From positions 1 to 64,000 of the forward strand of contig CAVRQC010000035.1 in NCBI GenBank assembly GCA_963723205.1: a stretch of DNA of 64,000 nt. Reading direction: 5' to 3'. The notes under the pieces are model-generated. The model made no database searches. It was not told the DNA's origin and saw only the letters and a program-made list of their open reading frames with translations. Numbering within the stretch: the first letter of the stretch is position 1; the number at the start of each line of letters is the position of its first letter. Positions 51,578 to 61,917 of this stretch are shown in pieces. A program made the translations under genes and the position numbers. The DNA is from CAVQBP01 sp963723205 (GTDB lineage: Bacteria; Bacteroidota; Ignavibacteria; Ignavibacteriales; Ignavibacteriaceae).

Positions 51578-52923
51578 TTAAAATATAATTATCAGTAGTA
51601 AATAAACAACTGCAACAAGAGATACCATACCGAGACCTCTTATAACCTGTTTGCTTAACTCCTTAGTTCCCCAAAACAATGTAATAGCTGCCTTAAAAAT
51701 TGAATTAGAAATTATTACAATAATCACGGCAACAGTAATTACATGATCATTTAATTTAGCAAAGGTTAATTGAGTTAATGAAACAATGATTGCATCGATG
51801 CTGGCTAAACCGCCAAAGGCACTGGCAGCATATATTCCGTTTTTTCCCAGATATATTTGGGCAGCTTTTGCAAGGAAAATCATAATTGCAAATATTAATC
51901 CGAACAGCAAAGCTGAATTAAGTTTAAAGGATTTTTTAGATCTATTTCTTCCCTGGAACCATTATGTTTTAGGTTTTTAAACATAAAATAACTTACAGCA
52001 ACATTGGTTAATGTTAATATCAATAATGGAATCCAAACAGATTTTACTAGTGCACTGTTTAATACCAGTATTATTATAAATATTCTTGGATACATTAACA
52101 TAGAAGCCAACAAAATTCCCAGAGCAAAATTCTTTGCAAGAGTATTGTTTTCCTTACTCTTTTTTGAGAATGAATAAGAAACCGCAGTACTTGATACTAA
52201 ACCTCCCATTAAACCGGTTATTGGAATTCCTTTATTTTGGCCGAAGACTTTTATAAAAATATAACCTATAAAGCTTATTCCGCTTATAAAAATTACCATC
52301 AACCATATCATCTGCGGATTAAGAATATTAAGAGGTCCTATTTCCCTGTTCGGAAGTAATGGAAGAATAATTACTGTAATTATTGCTAGCTTTATTGTTG
52401 CATAAAGATCTTCCTCACTTACTTTGCCGACAAACCGGTGCAGTTGTAGTTTAAGTGTCAAAAATGTAGCAACTACAACAGCGATAATTGCAGCAAGCAC
52501 AACATAATTCCAATAAACAAGGGAACCCAAAATAAATACGAGAATAGTTGAAATTTCAGTAGTACCCCCGGGGCGGCCAAACTTTGCAGAAAAAACATAT
52601 GCCGTAGTTATCAGTGAAGAATATCCAATGAATATCGCAAAATAAATCCAGAATGAAGTTATAGAAGATATTAATGCAGCAACAAATCCCAATATAGAAA
52701 TTAAAGGAAAAGTTCTTACACCTGCAAAAGTCTTTTCATTTGCAGGTTTGGAATGTTCCCTTTCAAGACCAATTAAAACCCCTATTAAAACTGCTATTAT
52801 TAATTTCTGAAAAATGATAAAGAGATCTTCTTCAGCAAAAGAAGTTTTTGAAGCAGATAAATAATCAGGTAAAAATTTGAGGGAATCCTGAACTACAGGT
52901 AATATAAAATTTAAAATTTTCAA
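51578..52923 (-). pseudogene. MgtC/DUF4010 membrane protein split by a frameshift
   Basis: The first frame (TTG start at 52923) gives an MgtC/SapB N-terminal domain (AVLIGVLIGLEREH, GVRTFPLISILGFVAAL) and most of DUF4010 (ITVIILPLLPNREIGPLNIL, GLMGGLVSSTAVSYSFSKKS), then ends abnormally after DLKNPLNLIQLCCSD. The last part of DUF4010 (LLFGLIFAIMIFLAKAAQIY, then SAFGGLASIDAIIVSLTQL) continues in another frame. A single missing T in the T3 run (plus-strand 51926-51928) would join them as NPFKLNSALLFGL, exactly the family pattern, giving about 448 residues. It follows the aldehyde dehydrogenase gene by 20 bases. Confidence 0.82.
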
Positions 52924-52943
52924 CTAAAATAATTAAAGATTAC

Positions 52944-54308
52944 TCATTTTATATAAACGGTTTTTATATTTACAAATTCTTTAATTCCAAAAGGAGAAAG
53001 TTCTCTGCCATAACCTGATTTTTTGATGCCTCCAAACGGAAGTCTCGGATCGGATTTTACAAAAGCATTAACAAAGCAATTCCCTGCTTGTAATTGTGTT
53101 TCTGCTATTCTTTTTCCTCTTTTCGTATCTACAGTAAAAACGGCAGCACCTAGTCCAAAGTCAGTATCATTAGCAACATCAATTGCTTCTTTTTCATCTC
53201 TAACTTTAATCAAAGCTGCAACCGGTCCAAAGATTTCCTCATCATAAGCGGGCATACCTTTTTTTACATTGGTTAAAACTGTTGGAGGATAATAAGCACC
53301 CTTCCCATCCGGAATTTTTCCACCAAGTAAAAGTTTTGCACCTTTGTTAATACTTTTCTCTACCTGCATATGTAAATCATCGCGAAGAGATTCGCTCGCC
53401 TGGGGACCTAAATTATTTTCTTTATCAAAAGGATCTCCCATTTTCTTTTCTTTCATAAGCTGAACATACATCTCTTCAAATTTTTGATAAATCTTTTCAA
53501 CAACAATAAAACGTTTAGCAGCTATACAACTTTGTCCGCCATTTATCAATCTTGAATTAACACAGCTTTCTACTGAATTATTTAGATCTGCATCTTCCAG
53601 TACAACATACGGATCGCTGCCTCCCAATTCAAGGACTGTTTTCTTCAACACTGAACCTGCAACTGAAGCAACGGATTTTCCGGCCGGAACACTCCCGGTA
53701 AGTGTAACAGCTTTGATATTTTTATTTTTAATCACCGCTTCCATTTTTTTTGAAGGAACAATAATTGTTCTAAATAAATTTTCAGGAAAACCTGCTTCTT
53801 TAAAAACTTCTTCTATACCTAAAGCACAACCAGTTACATTTGATGCATGTTTTAAAATCCCTGCATTTCCCGCCATTAAATTTGGAGCAGCAAACCTAAA
53901 CACCTGCCAGAATGGAAAATTCCACGGCATAATTGCAAGAACGACACCTAATGGATTATAAGTAAGGTAACTTTCACTTGCATCAGTTTTTATTTCTTCA
54001 TTTGAAAGGAAAGTATCTGCATTATCTGCAAAATACTCACAAACCCAGGCACATTTTTCAATTTCTGAAACTGATTGTAAAATGGGCTTTCCCATTTCAA
54101 GAGTCATAATTTTGGCAAATTCATCTTTCCTTTTTAAAAGAATATCACGTGTCTTTTTCATTTTTTTTGCACGTTCAGAAAAGCTTGTATTTTTCCATTC
54201 CAGGAAGGTACTATGAGATTGATTCAATATTTCATCAATTTCATTTCCATTCATATCGGGATAATTCTTTAATTCTTCTCCCATCGCAGGATTTATTGAT
54301 TTAGCCAT
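52944..54308 (-). CDS. NAD(P)-dependent aldehyde dehydrogenase, succinate-semialdehyde type
   Basis: The 454-residue protein is a full aldehyde dehydrogenase: PWNFPFWQVFR (about 128-138) for the cofactor site, GSVPAGKSVAS (about 206-216), the catalytic glutamate in LELGGSDPYVV (about 228-238), and the nucleophilic cysteine in NGGQSCIAAKRF (about 259-270). Length and the lack of an N-terminal extension fit the short bacterial SSADH-like (Sad/GabD-type) group; the aldehyde cannot be read. It begins 20 bases before the MgtC/DUF4010 gene. Confidence 0.88.
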   Translation of the reverse strand: MAKSINPAMGEELKNYPDMNGNEIDEILNQSHSTFLEWKNTSFSERAKKMKKTRDILLKRKDEFAKIMTLEMGKPILQSVSEIEKCAWVCEYFADNADTFLSNEEIKTDASESYLTYNPLGVVLAIMPWNFPFWQVFRFAAPNLMAGNAGILKHASNVTGCALGIEEVFKEAGFPENLFRTIIVPSKKMEAVIKNKNIKAVTLTGSVPAGKSVASVAGSVLKKTVLELGGSDPYVVLEDADLNNSVESCVNSRLINGGQSCIAAKRFIVVEKIYQKFEEMYVQLMKEKKMGDPFDKENNLGPQASESLRDDLHMQVEKSINKGAKLLLGGKIPDGKGAYYPPTVLTNVKKGMPAYDEEIFGPVAALIKVRDEKEAIDVANDTDFGLGAAVFTVDTKRGKRIAETQLQAGNCFVNAFVKSDPRLPFGGIKKSGYGRELSPFGIKEFVNIKTVYIK

Positions 54309-54481
54309 TACTTCCTCTCATTAATTAAACCTACTAAAATAAATAACGAAATTTATCAACTACTTAAATTGACATCATCACATCGATCAAATTTTACTTT
54401 AATCATCTATACTAATGAAGGTCCTGCAAATATGCAATTTTAATCATGCATTCTGCCCCCCATACTTTTATAGGATAATAT

Positions 54482-55714
54482 TTATTTCGTTCTTTTGATT
54501 ACAACTAAAGTTTTATCATCAGTATATTTTCCATTCCTGGAAAATTTAATCACATCATCAAGAATTTTATATACAATTTCTTTTGGAGAAAGATGTTTAT
54601 TTATTTTCAACTGATTCATTAAACTTTCTTCGTTATATTCTTTAAATTCAGCGTTACTCGATTCTGTAACTCCATCTGAATATATTAATAAAACATCCCC
54701 CTTTTCAAAATTGATATTATCTATTGTATATTTTGCATTCGGAGCAGGGCCTAAAACCGGACCTGTAGGATTTAGCATAATAATTTCATCGGAATCACTT
54801 CTTATAAAGAACGGCGGATTGTGACCGGCATTTGCATATAAAAATAATCCTCCTCTATCGGCAGATAATTCACCATAGAAAAGTGATGCAAATTTATCAT
54901 CAGAAAAAATTTTATTTACAAGCTGATTGGTTCTTTTAATTAAAGGTGAAATCTTAATTTCAAACGTAGTTGCCATTCTTAAAGCACCGGCAATGTACAT
55001 GGCTTCAGCGGCAGCTCCAACTCCTTTACTTGCAGCATCACCAACAGTAACTCCAAGCCTGTCACCTTCATCTCCGATTTCCAGGTAATCGAAAAAATCA
55101 CCACCGACTATTTCCGCAGGGTCCGTAACTCCAAAGAGTTCGTAATTGTGGAACCTGTATTCATGTTCCGGTAAAATACTTTTCTGAATTTCCCTGCCCT
55201 TATCAATATCAGCTTTTAGAAATTTTGCCCTTTCCGAGTACTTCCTCTGTTTTATTTGAGAAGTTAATGCTGTTGCTATAATATTCAATATCAACCTGAA
55301 TTCTTCATCAATATTTTCACTGTTTAATGCAAGAAGATAATCATAATAAATTTTGCCGTTAACTTTGATTTTATCACCAACACCCGAAGAAGAAAATTTC
55401 AATATTCCTTTCTGTTTCAAAATTTCATTAGTTTCAACACCAATGATTGTTCGTTGTTTAGCTATCAGGTCAAAGATTGGATAATCTTTTATTAGAATAA
55501 CAAAATCAGGATCAATCATTTTAACTTTACCGGTTTGAAAAAGGAGATTATAGGTACCTTCTTCAGGAATCAGTTTCCAAATCCGTCCCCCGTTTATATT
55601 TATTTTCTCATCTTCAATAATCTGTGTAACCACTTCGGTAAGCATATCTTTATCAGTAGCAAAATCTTGCGAAGCAATTGTTTCAACAGTTTTATATAAT
55701 TTCCTTTGTTCCAT
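54482..55714 (-). CDS. SpoIIE-type PP2C phosphatase with GAF-like N-terminus
   Basis: The 410-residue protein has an N-terminal GAF-like half (about 1-160: LLFQTGKVKMIDPDFVIL, QRTIIGVETNEIL, then INLIATALTS) and a C-terminal RsbU/SpoIIE phosphatase domain (about 170-408). The metal-binding motifs are EIVGGDFFDYLEIG, VTVGDAASKGVGAA, YANAGHNPPFFI, and DVLLIYSDGVTESSN. It would dephosphorylate an anti-anti-sigma factor in a partner-switching circuit; no sigma-factor partner is in the window. Confidence 0.9.
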   Translation of the reverse strand: MEQRKLYKTVETIASQDFATDKDMLTEVVTQIIEDEKININGGRIWKLIPEEGTYNLLFQTGKVKMIDPDFVILIKDYPIFDLIAKQRTIIGVETNEILKQKGILKFSSSGVGDKIKVNGKIYYDYLLALNSENIDEEFRLILNIIATALTSQIKQRKYSERAKFLKADIDKGREIQKSILPEHEYRFHNYELFGVTDPAEIVGGDFFDYLEIGDEGDRLGVTVGDAASKGVGAAAEAMYIAGALRMATTFEIKISPLIKRTNQLVNKIFSDDKFASLFYGELSADRGGLFLYANAGHNPPFFIRSDSDEIIMLNPTGPVLGPAPNAKYTIDNINFEKGDVLLIYSDGVTESSNAEFKEYNEESLMNQLKINKHLSPKEIVYKILDDVIKFSRNGKYTDDKTLVVIKRTK

Positions 55715-55911
55715 ATAATTATTAAATGAATTGTTCTAAAAAAGGTAAGTAAATATAATAAGTTTTTTTATAAGAGATTGAAAGATGAATAATATAAAAG
55801 CCACACTATAAAACTGTAGAACTACCTGTCTCAATGGTTCAATAAGTAAGACTTTGAAAATCAATGTGGATTGATAACTCAAATATATTGAATTTGCCTA
55901 ACCAGGATAAT

Positions 55912-57180
55912 TTAATTGGAATAGAAATCTATCATTTCCTGAATTGCTCTTTTACAAACTACACAAAAATTATTTATTGAAATTGAACGCATTTCGCAAT
56001 CTTCCATAGAACGATAAATTCCTTTTTCAACATATCCTCCTCCTTCAAAAGCTCCTACAACCTTTCGATATTCAGAAGTGGCAGGGGTTGGAATTGGAGT
56101 AGATTTTTTTACCAGGTCCTTCCATTTGGATTTAAAATCAACAAGAGTAGTTAAATTTGGTTCGGTCGGTTCTACTTTAAAATTGTAAAAATTTATATAA
56201 GGAGAATTTTTTTCGGAATATTCATCAGCCAAATATGCAAAACCATGACCGAATTCATGAACAAATATATATTCTGAATAAGCATTATCACTAACACAAA
56301 CAGAATAATAGTTATAGATTGCTCCGCCGCCGTAATCACTTGTATTTACCAAAATATATATTCGGTCATAAGGAGCATTTGATGCTACATCCCTTACCTT
56401 TTTATTATCGGTGGTCATCAAATAGCGCTTAAGATTTAAAGTATAAAATGATGTATTCAATAAAGTTTTTTTCCAGATATGATCAGCAGGTATATCAGTC
56501 CCTTCCTCTTCAGACGGTGCTTCTATTCCCCAGATATTAAACTTATCTTTGTTTTCTTTAAACGGTGTTGTGTTGAAAAGATAACCGGAAACCTTTTTAC
56601 AATCATTTTTAAATTTATCCATATCATCCTTGGTGTAACCTTCCGGGATGATAACTATATCAATCTTTTTAGCAGGTTCCCCCGAATATAACACCTTAAA
56701 TGATTTATATTCATTTGTTCTTTCTCTATTAATAAGATAGTCATTCGGATCTATTTTATATGTAAACTTTTTGACAAAATTATTGTACCAATCCCTGGTG
56801 AAGAATTCTATCCGCACTTTCTTTTTAGGGAAAGGCATAACAAAAGTTTCAGAAAAAGTTCTTGTAGTTCTCCTGGCTTCCTCAGTTTTCTGCCACTCAT
56901 GAAATAATGTTGAATAAGTTCTTGTGTATATTTCTATGTTTGAAGAGTCATCAAATACTTCAGCTTTATAACTTCCATAATTGAACTTGTCAACCAAGTT
57001 TATATGGGAACCGCCCCAATAAGGTTCTTCTTTTAATTCATCAACTGAATAATAATCGTTAGCACTATCACCTGTATGGTAATAGTCGATCCTAAGGGCT
57101 TTGTTTTCAAAATAATCATCAAATTTTAATTGTGCAAAAAGAAGTGAAGAAAAAAATACAAATAGGAATATAGTTTTCAT
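55912..57180 (-). CDS. secreted M64-family (IgA peptidase) metalloprotease
   Basis: The 422-residue protein has a signal peptide (1-16, ending LLFAQ), an immunoglobulin-like N-terminal half (about 20-150), and a peptidase domain with the zinc motif HEFGHGFAYLADEY (His308, Glu309, His312, with Asp319 in the same helix). The KIDIVIIPEGYTKDDMDKF start (about 172-190) and YDRIYILVNTSDYGGGA segment are typical of M64. Family members cleave immunoglobulin A, but most environmental ones probably digest other proteins; exported scavenging is inferred. Confidence 0.85.
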   Translation of the reverse strand: MKTIFLFVFFSSLLFAQLKFDDYFENKALRIDYYHTGDSANDYYSVDELKEEPYWGGSHINLVDKFNYGSYKAEVFDDSSNIEIYTRTYSTLFHEWQKTEEARRTTRTFSETFVMPFPKKKVRIEFFTRDWYNNFVKKFTYKIDPNDYLINRERTNEYKSFKVLYSGEPAKKIDIVIIPEGYTKDDMDKFKNDCKKVSGYLFNTTPFKENKDKFNIWGIEAPSEEEGTDIPADHIWKKTLLNTSFYTLNLKRYLMTTDNKKVRDVASNAPYDRIYILVNTSDYGGGAIYNYYSVCVSDNAYSEYIFVHEFGHGFAYLADEYSEKNSPYINFYNFKVEPTEPNLTTLVDFKSKWKDLVKKSTPIPTPATSEYRKVVGAFEGGGYVEKGIYRSMEDCEMRSISINNFCVVCKRAIQEMIDFYSN

Positions 57181-57355
57181 AACATATTTTGATTATCAGT
57201 TTTTTATTTGAGATATTTTGAATTGTCCGTTCGTAAAAAGACACACAGATTTAATAGAAAAGCACAGAGGAAATTATTCATTATTCGAATAAAAGATATA
57301 CCATTAAAATGAGAAAATACAAGCTTATAAATAATTAGCTATCAAAAAGATATTA

Positions 57356-57934
57356 CTAAATTTTTCTTGAGCCCGGTTTAACGACCGGTATATTTTCGCG
57401 GCATAAGATACAATCTTCCGGTGTATATGTTTCCGCATTTATTTGTAATGTTGTAAATAAGGGAGAATCAAATTTTACTTTCCCTCCGCTTCTGTCTACT
57501 ATTGCTACAACTCCCACAACTTCAGCTTTATGACTTTTCACAATATTAATCACTTCATAAACCGATCCGCCAGTTGTAATTACATCTTCACAAACAAGGA
57601 CTTTCTCATTTTCACTTAAATCAAATCCTCTTCTCAATGTCATATTCTTATCTTCTCTTTCAGTAAAAACAAATCTTTTATTCAGCTGCCTTGCTACTTC
57701 ATACCCGACGATGATCCCTCCCATCGCAGGTGCAACGACTGTTTCAAACTCATATGATTCAAACTGCTCTGCGATCAACTCACAAATTTGTTTTGTATAA
57801 TCAGGGTACTGTAAAACTTTGGCGCATTGAAAATAGACATTACTATGTTTCCCTGAAGTAAGAAGAAAGTGCCCTTCCAAAAGTGCACCGGTTTCACGGA
57901 ATATTGCAAATATTTCATTTTCATTTAAACTCAT
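57356..57934 (-). CDS. pyrE: orotate phosphoribosyltransferase
   Basis: The 192-residue enzyme makes orotidine monophosphate from orotate and PRPP in pyrimidine synthesis. The LTSGKHSNVYFQCA segment (about 21-34), KRFVFTEREDKN and the PRPP-binding loop VLVCEDVITTGGSV (about 112-125) are present. A GGAGAGGG site precedes the ATG. The pterin dehydratase gene ends 23 bases upstream on the same strand. Confidence 0.93.
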   Translation of the reverse strand: MSLNENEIFAIFRETGALLEGHFLLTSGKHSNVYFQCAKVLQYPDYTKQICELIAEQFESYEFETVVAPAMGGIIVGYEVARQLNKRFVFTEREDKNMTLRRGFDLSENEKVLVCEDVITTGGSVYEVINIVKSHKAEVVGVVAIVDRSGGKVKFDSPLFTTLQINAETYTPEDCILCRENIPVVKPGSRKI

Positions 57935-57957
57935 TATTTTTCCCTCTCCGGAGTTTA

Positions 57958-58245
57958 TTAAGATTTATTTAGATTCTCTATTTTTTCAGCAAGATTAAAA
58001 TCTTTACCGGTTACACCGCCTTCACTATGAGTAGACAATGTAATTTTTACTTTATTATAAGAATGAATACTAATATCTGGATGGTGATCCATTTTTTCAG
58101 CTTCTTCGCCCAATTTATTAACAAAATTCAAGGCAGATTTAAAATCTTTTAAATTGTATTCTTTTTCAATTTGATTATTTCGAAACTGCCATCCGTTCAG
58201 TTTATCTAATTTTTCTTTTCTATCGGTTTCATTAAGTACAGCCAT
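57958..58245 (-). CDS. phhB: 4a-hydroxytetrahydrobiopterin dehydratase
   Basis: The 95-residue protein has the PCD/DCoH pattern: LNGWQFRNNQIEKEYNLKDF at the start, MDHHPDISIHSYNKVKITLS with the active-site His pair at about 57-58 and a third His at about 63, and THSEGGVTGKDFNLAEKIE. It recycles oxidised tetrahydrobiopterin. No phenylalanine hydroxylase is in the window. An AAAGAGGT site precedes the ATG. Confidence 0.92.
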   Translation of the reverse strand: MAVLNETDRKEKLDKLNGWQFRNNQIEKEYNLKDFKSALNFVNKLGEEAEKMDHHPDISIHSYNKVKITLSTHSEGGVTGKDFNLAEKIENLNKS

Positions 58246-58345
58246 AGCTACCTCTTTTGGAAAAATCTACTAATTAAATGAACCTTTTTACAAATTATTC
58301 TAGTGCTATATTTACTTTTTAATTCGGTTCACAAATTTAAAATAA

Positions 58346-58377
58346 AAAAAGCGTCTTAACAATTTAAGACGCTTTTT
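58346..58377 (-). terminator. rho-independent terminator after clpC
   Basis: A perfect 14-bp stem (58346-58359 with 58364-58377, GCGTCTTAA core) with a four-base loop runs into Ts on the minus strand, 31 bases after the clpC stop. It is symmetrical and would also end transcription from the other side. Confidence 0.9.
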
Positions 58378-58408
58378 AATAAGATTCTGTAATCTAAATT
58401 AAAATTTA

Positions 58409-60916
58409 CTATTTGGATTCTCCTGAATCTGTTTTTTCTTTTTCTTCATCAGGAACTTTTACATCAAGATCTTCATCGATAAAAATCAGTTCATCATTAT
58501 TCTCAACATATTTTGCAACTATTTTGGTGCCTTCTTTAAAAGAACCTCTTAATATTTCTTCTGCAAGAGGATCTTCAACATATTTTTGAATTGCTCTTCT
58601 TAAAGGTCTTGCACCATATTTTTGATCAAATCCTTTTTCAACCAGGAAATTCTTAGCAGATTGATCAAGTGAAATTTCCATTTTATTTTCATGAACGTTC
58701 TTTAAAAGATCCCTTAGTTCAATATCAATAATCTTAAGAATATCTTCTTTTTCAAGATTTCTAAATACAATTGTTTCATCAACTCTATTAAGAAATTCGG
58801 GATTAAATAATCTTCTCATAGCATCTTCAAGGGTATTTTTTAAGCTGTTATATTTATTTTCAGCTTTTTCCTCGCCGAAGCCAAATGAACCGATATTCTT
58901 TATATCCCTGGCCCCTATATTGGAAGTCATAATTATTATTGTATTTCTAAAATCTACTTTTCTTCCGAAACTATCTGTTAATACACCATCATCCAAGACT
59001 TGGAGAAGTATACCAAAGATGTCCGGATGAGCTTTTTCAATTTCATCAAAGAGGACAACCGAATAAGGTCTTCTTCTTACTTTTTCAGTAAGCTGTCCAC
59101 CTTCTTCATAACCAACGTATCCCGGAGGCGCTCCTACCAACCTCGATAGTGAGAATTTTTCCATATATTCACTCATATCCATTCGAATAAGAGCATCTTC
59201 AGAGTCGAATAAATATCTTGCTAATGCTTTACAAAGTTCGGTTTTTCCAACTCCTGTAGGTCCCAGAAAGATAAAGCTTCCGATAGGTCTATCAGGGCTT
59301 TTCAAACCGGCTCTGGTTCTTCTAATGGCCTTTGTTAACTTTTGAACAGCTTCATCCTGACCGACAATATAATTTTCCAAAGATTCAGCCATTTTTAACA
59401 ATTTTTCAGATTCAGTTTGAGCAACACGGTTAACCGGAATCCCGGTCATCATTGCAACAACAGTAGCAATATCTTCTTCAGTTACATCATGAATTATGTC
59501 TTTGGTTTTTGCTTCCCATTCACGCTTAGCAATTTCAAGATCAGATTGTAAATTTCTTTCTTTATCTCTAAGCCGGGCAGCTTCTTCATAATCTTGCTTT
59601 TTAACAACAGCAGCTTTCTCCTGCCTGACCTTTTCAATATTTTCTTCCAGTTGAAGAACTTCTTTTGGTACTTCAAAATTTCCCATATGTACTCTTGAAC
59701 CTGCTTCATCAATTACATCAATAGCTTTATCCGGAAGATGTCTATCTGTGATATACCTATTGCTTAATTTTACAGCAGAATCAATTGCATCTTTTGAATA
59801 TTTAACATGATGATGTTCTTCATATTTGAACTTAATATTATCAAGAATCTGGATGGTTTCATCATAACTCGGCGGTTCAATCATAACTTTCTGGAATCTT
59901 CTATCCAACGCACCATCTGTTTCGATAAATTTTCTGTATTCATCTAAAGTTGTAGCACCAATACATTGGATATCACCTCTTGCAAGTGCCGGTTTGAACA
60001 TATTTGAAGCATCAAGAGAACCTGAAGCTCCGCCAGCACCTACGATTGTGTGAAGTTCATCGATAAAGAGAATAACATCATTTGCTTTTTCAAGTTCGTT
60101 CATTAGAGCTTTCATTCTCTCTTCGAATTGTCCTCTGTATTTAGTTCCTGCAACTAAACCGGCGAGGTCAAGTGTTACAACACGTTTATCCTGTAAAATT
60201 CTAGGTACTTTCTTTTGAATAATTCTTAAAGCCAAACCTTCGGCAATTGCAGTTTTACCTACACCGGGTTCACCAATTAAAACAGGATTATTCTTTTTCC
60301 TTCTGCTCAATACCTGAGCAACTCTTTCAATTTCTTTTTCACGGCCAACAACAGGATCAAGTTTATCCTCACCTGCCAGTTTAGTCAAATCCCTTCCGAA
60401 ATTATCCAGAACCGGGGTTTTTGTTCTTTCTATTTTTTTATCCGGCAAAGGAACAGCTCCTGAAGGATCTTTGGGGCTTTTACTGCTAAGCATTGAATTC
60501 AACTCTGATCTGGCAGAATCATATGTAACATTAAATTGATGCAGTATCTGTGTTGCAATATTATCCTCGTCTCTTAATAAAGATAAAAGAAGATGTTCAG
60601 TACCAATTACATCAGCTTTATAAATTTTTGATTCAATTTGAGTGATTTTTAAAACTTTTTCAGCTTGTTTTGTAAGTGGAATATTTCCAATAGTTAAAGT
60701 ACCACCAGAAGTTCTAACAGTATCTTCAACAGCTTTTTTCAATTTCATCAGATCACAGTCTAAATTCCGCAAGATTCTAACAGCAACTCCCTGACCTTCC
60801 CTGATAATACCTAGTAGAAGATGCTCAGTTCCAATATAATCGTGTCCTAACCGGAGGGCCTCTTCCCGGCTTAACCTGATAACGTCTTGAAGTCTGTCAG
60901 AGAAATTTCCATCCAT
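58409..60916 (-). CDS. clpC: Clp protease ATP-binding subunit ClpC
   Basis: The 835-residue AAA+ unfoldase feeds proteins to ClpP. It has two Clp-N repeats (about 5-140), AAA1 with Walker A GEPGVGKT (about 216-223), a UVR motif (about 425-460), and AAA2 with Walker A GPTGVGKT (about 556-563) and the sensor-2 region (GARPLRRAIQKYVEDPLAEEI). The UVR domain and two Clp-N repeats separate ClpC from ClpB. A good GAGGAAAC site precedes the ATG. Confidence 0.95.
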   Translation of the reverse strand: MDGNFSDRLQDVIRLSREEALRLGHDYIGTEHLLLGIIREGQGVAVRILRNLDCDLMKLKKAVEDTVRTSGGTLTIGNIPLTKQAEKVLKITQIESKIYKADVIGTEHLLLSLLRDEDNIATQILHQFNVTYDSARSELNSMLSSKSPKDPSGAVPLPDKKIERTKTPVLDNFGRDLTKLAGEDKLDPVVGREKEIERVAQVLSRRKKNNPVLIGEPGVGKTAIAEGLALRIIQKKVPRILQDKRVVTLDLAGLVAGTKYRGQFEERMKALMNELEKANDVILFIDELHTIVGAGGASGSLDASNMFKPALARGDIQCIGATTLDEYRKFIETDGALDRRFQKVMIEPPSYDETIQILDNIKFKYEEHHHVKYSKDAIDSAVKLSNRYITDRHLPDKAIDVIDEAGSRVHMGNFEVPKEVLQLEENIEKVRQEKAAVVKKQDYEEAARLRDKERNLQSDLEIAKREWEAKTKDIIHDVTEEDIATVVAMMTGIPVNRVAQTESEKLLKMAESLENYIVGQDEAVQKLTKAIRRTRAGLKSPDRPIGSFIFLGPTGVGKTELCKALARYLFDSEDALIRMDMSEYMEKFSLSRLVGAPPGYVGYEEGGQLTEKVRRRPYSVVLFDEIEKAHPDIFGILLQVLDDGVLTDSFGRKVDFRNTIIIMTSNIGARDIKNIGSFGFGEEKAENKYNSLKNTLEDAMRRLFNPEFLNRVDETIVFRNLEKEDILKIIDIELRDLLKNVHENKMEISLDQSAKNFLVEKGFDQKYGARPLRRAIQKYVEDPLAEEILRGSFKEGTKIVAKYVENNDELIFIDEDLDVKVPDEEKEKTDSGESK

Positions 60917-61917
60917 AATTGTTTCCTCTTTCTTATATTTACTTATTTAACAGCTTTTACTGCAAATTAGTTTCAGTTAATATATAAATAGCTTATTCTT
61001 CATTCAAGATAGGCTTTGATAACCTAAAAATAAATACCTTTAAAGTCAAAAATTTAAATTCTTCATAAAGTTTAATATTATAGGGACCAAATATTATACC
61101 AAGGTTAACAAGAAATCGGTTTGGCAATAGATAGGTAAAAAATCAATTCCTTTTTAATCCTATATAAAAATATTAACAATTAAATAAAAATGCTGTCTTT
61201 TATATTACAATAATTTGTATTGGTAGTATACACTTTTCTTAATTAGGTTGATTAAAGCCCAAATAAATATTAAAATTAAGAATAGAATTAAAAAAGGAGA
61301 ATTGACTGAATCAGAAAAAATTATTTATCGTTTTATATATCAAATTGTGCTTATTTTAATAGTTTTTATATATTTTCTATCATTTGACAATTTTATTATT
61401 TTGTATTTCTTCAGCTTTAAATTGGTTATATTTAAGCCCTTTCGGGAAGAAAATAAAGAAATGTTCTACTTGTAATAATTTCTAGGAGTGCGGTTACTTC
61501 AATAAAAGCCGGAATTAGATGAATCCAACTAAATTATAGGCTGATTTATTTAAATTATTGAGGAATGTTGTTAGGGTAATTAATATGCTAGTGCTCACCA
61601 GCAAAGCTAATCCGGATCTGTCATTTGAGGGTGTTTCTGCTGGCGATTTGGCAGGCAGAGATGTACATAATACAGTCAAAATGTCAGTTATCAATAAAGT
61701 AATTACAATATACATCTAATTTTTTTATAAAATGATGATATCAAGCTGAAAATAAAAAGATTGATAATTAGTATCTCCGGATAGAATTCCAAAATTTTTT
61801 ATAAATGGCTTGACTCAGGCAATTAAATGTGAAATTTTCTGCAGATGAAATATATTGAACAAAATATCCAGAACTTTTAATGTGTTAAATACCTGGAAAA
61901 TCGAAGGTTAATTACGG
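60917..61917. other. 1-kb non-coding or weakly coding gap
   Basis: This AT-rich gap between divergent clpC and helicase genes holds both promoters. I see no convincing gene. A TTG-started 75-codon frame (61248-61475, plus) and a 66-codon frame (61515-61715, minus) have no family features. A 44-codon plus-strand frame at 61585-61719 includes the phrase GDLAGRDVHN, like repeats in some conflict-system proteins, but is too short to call a gene. Confidence 0.4.

Noticed and set aside
61248..61475. 75-codon frame in the clpC-helicase gap
   Set aside because: TTG start with no ribosome-binding site; very low-complexity Ile/Phe-rich sequence as expected by chance in AT-rich DNA.
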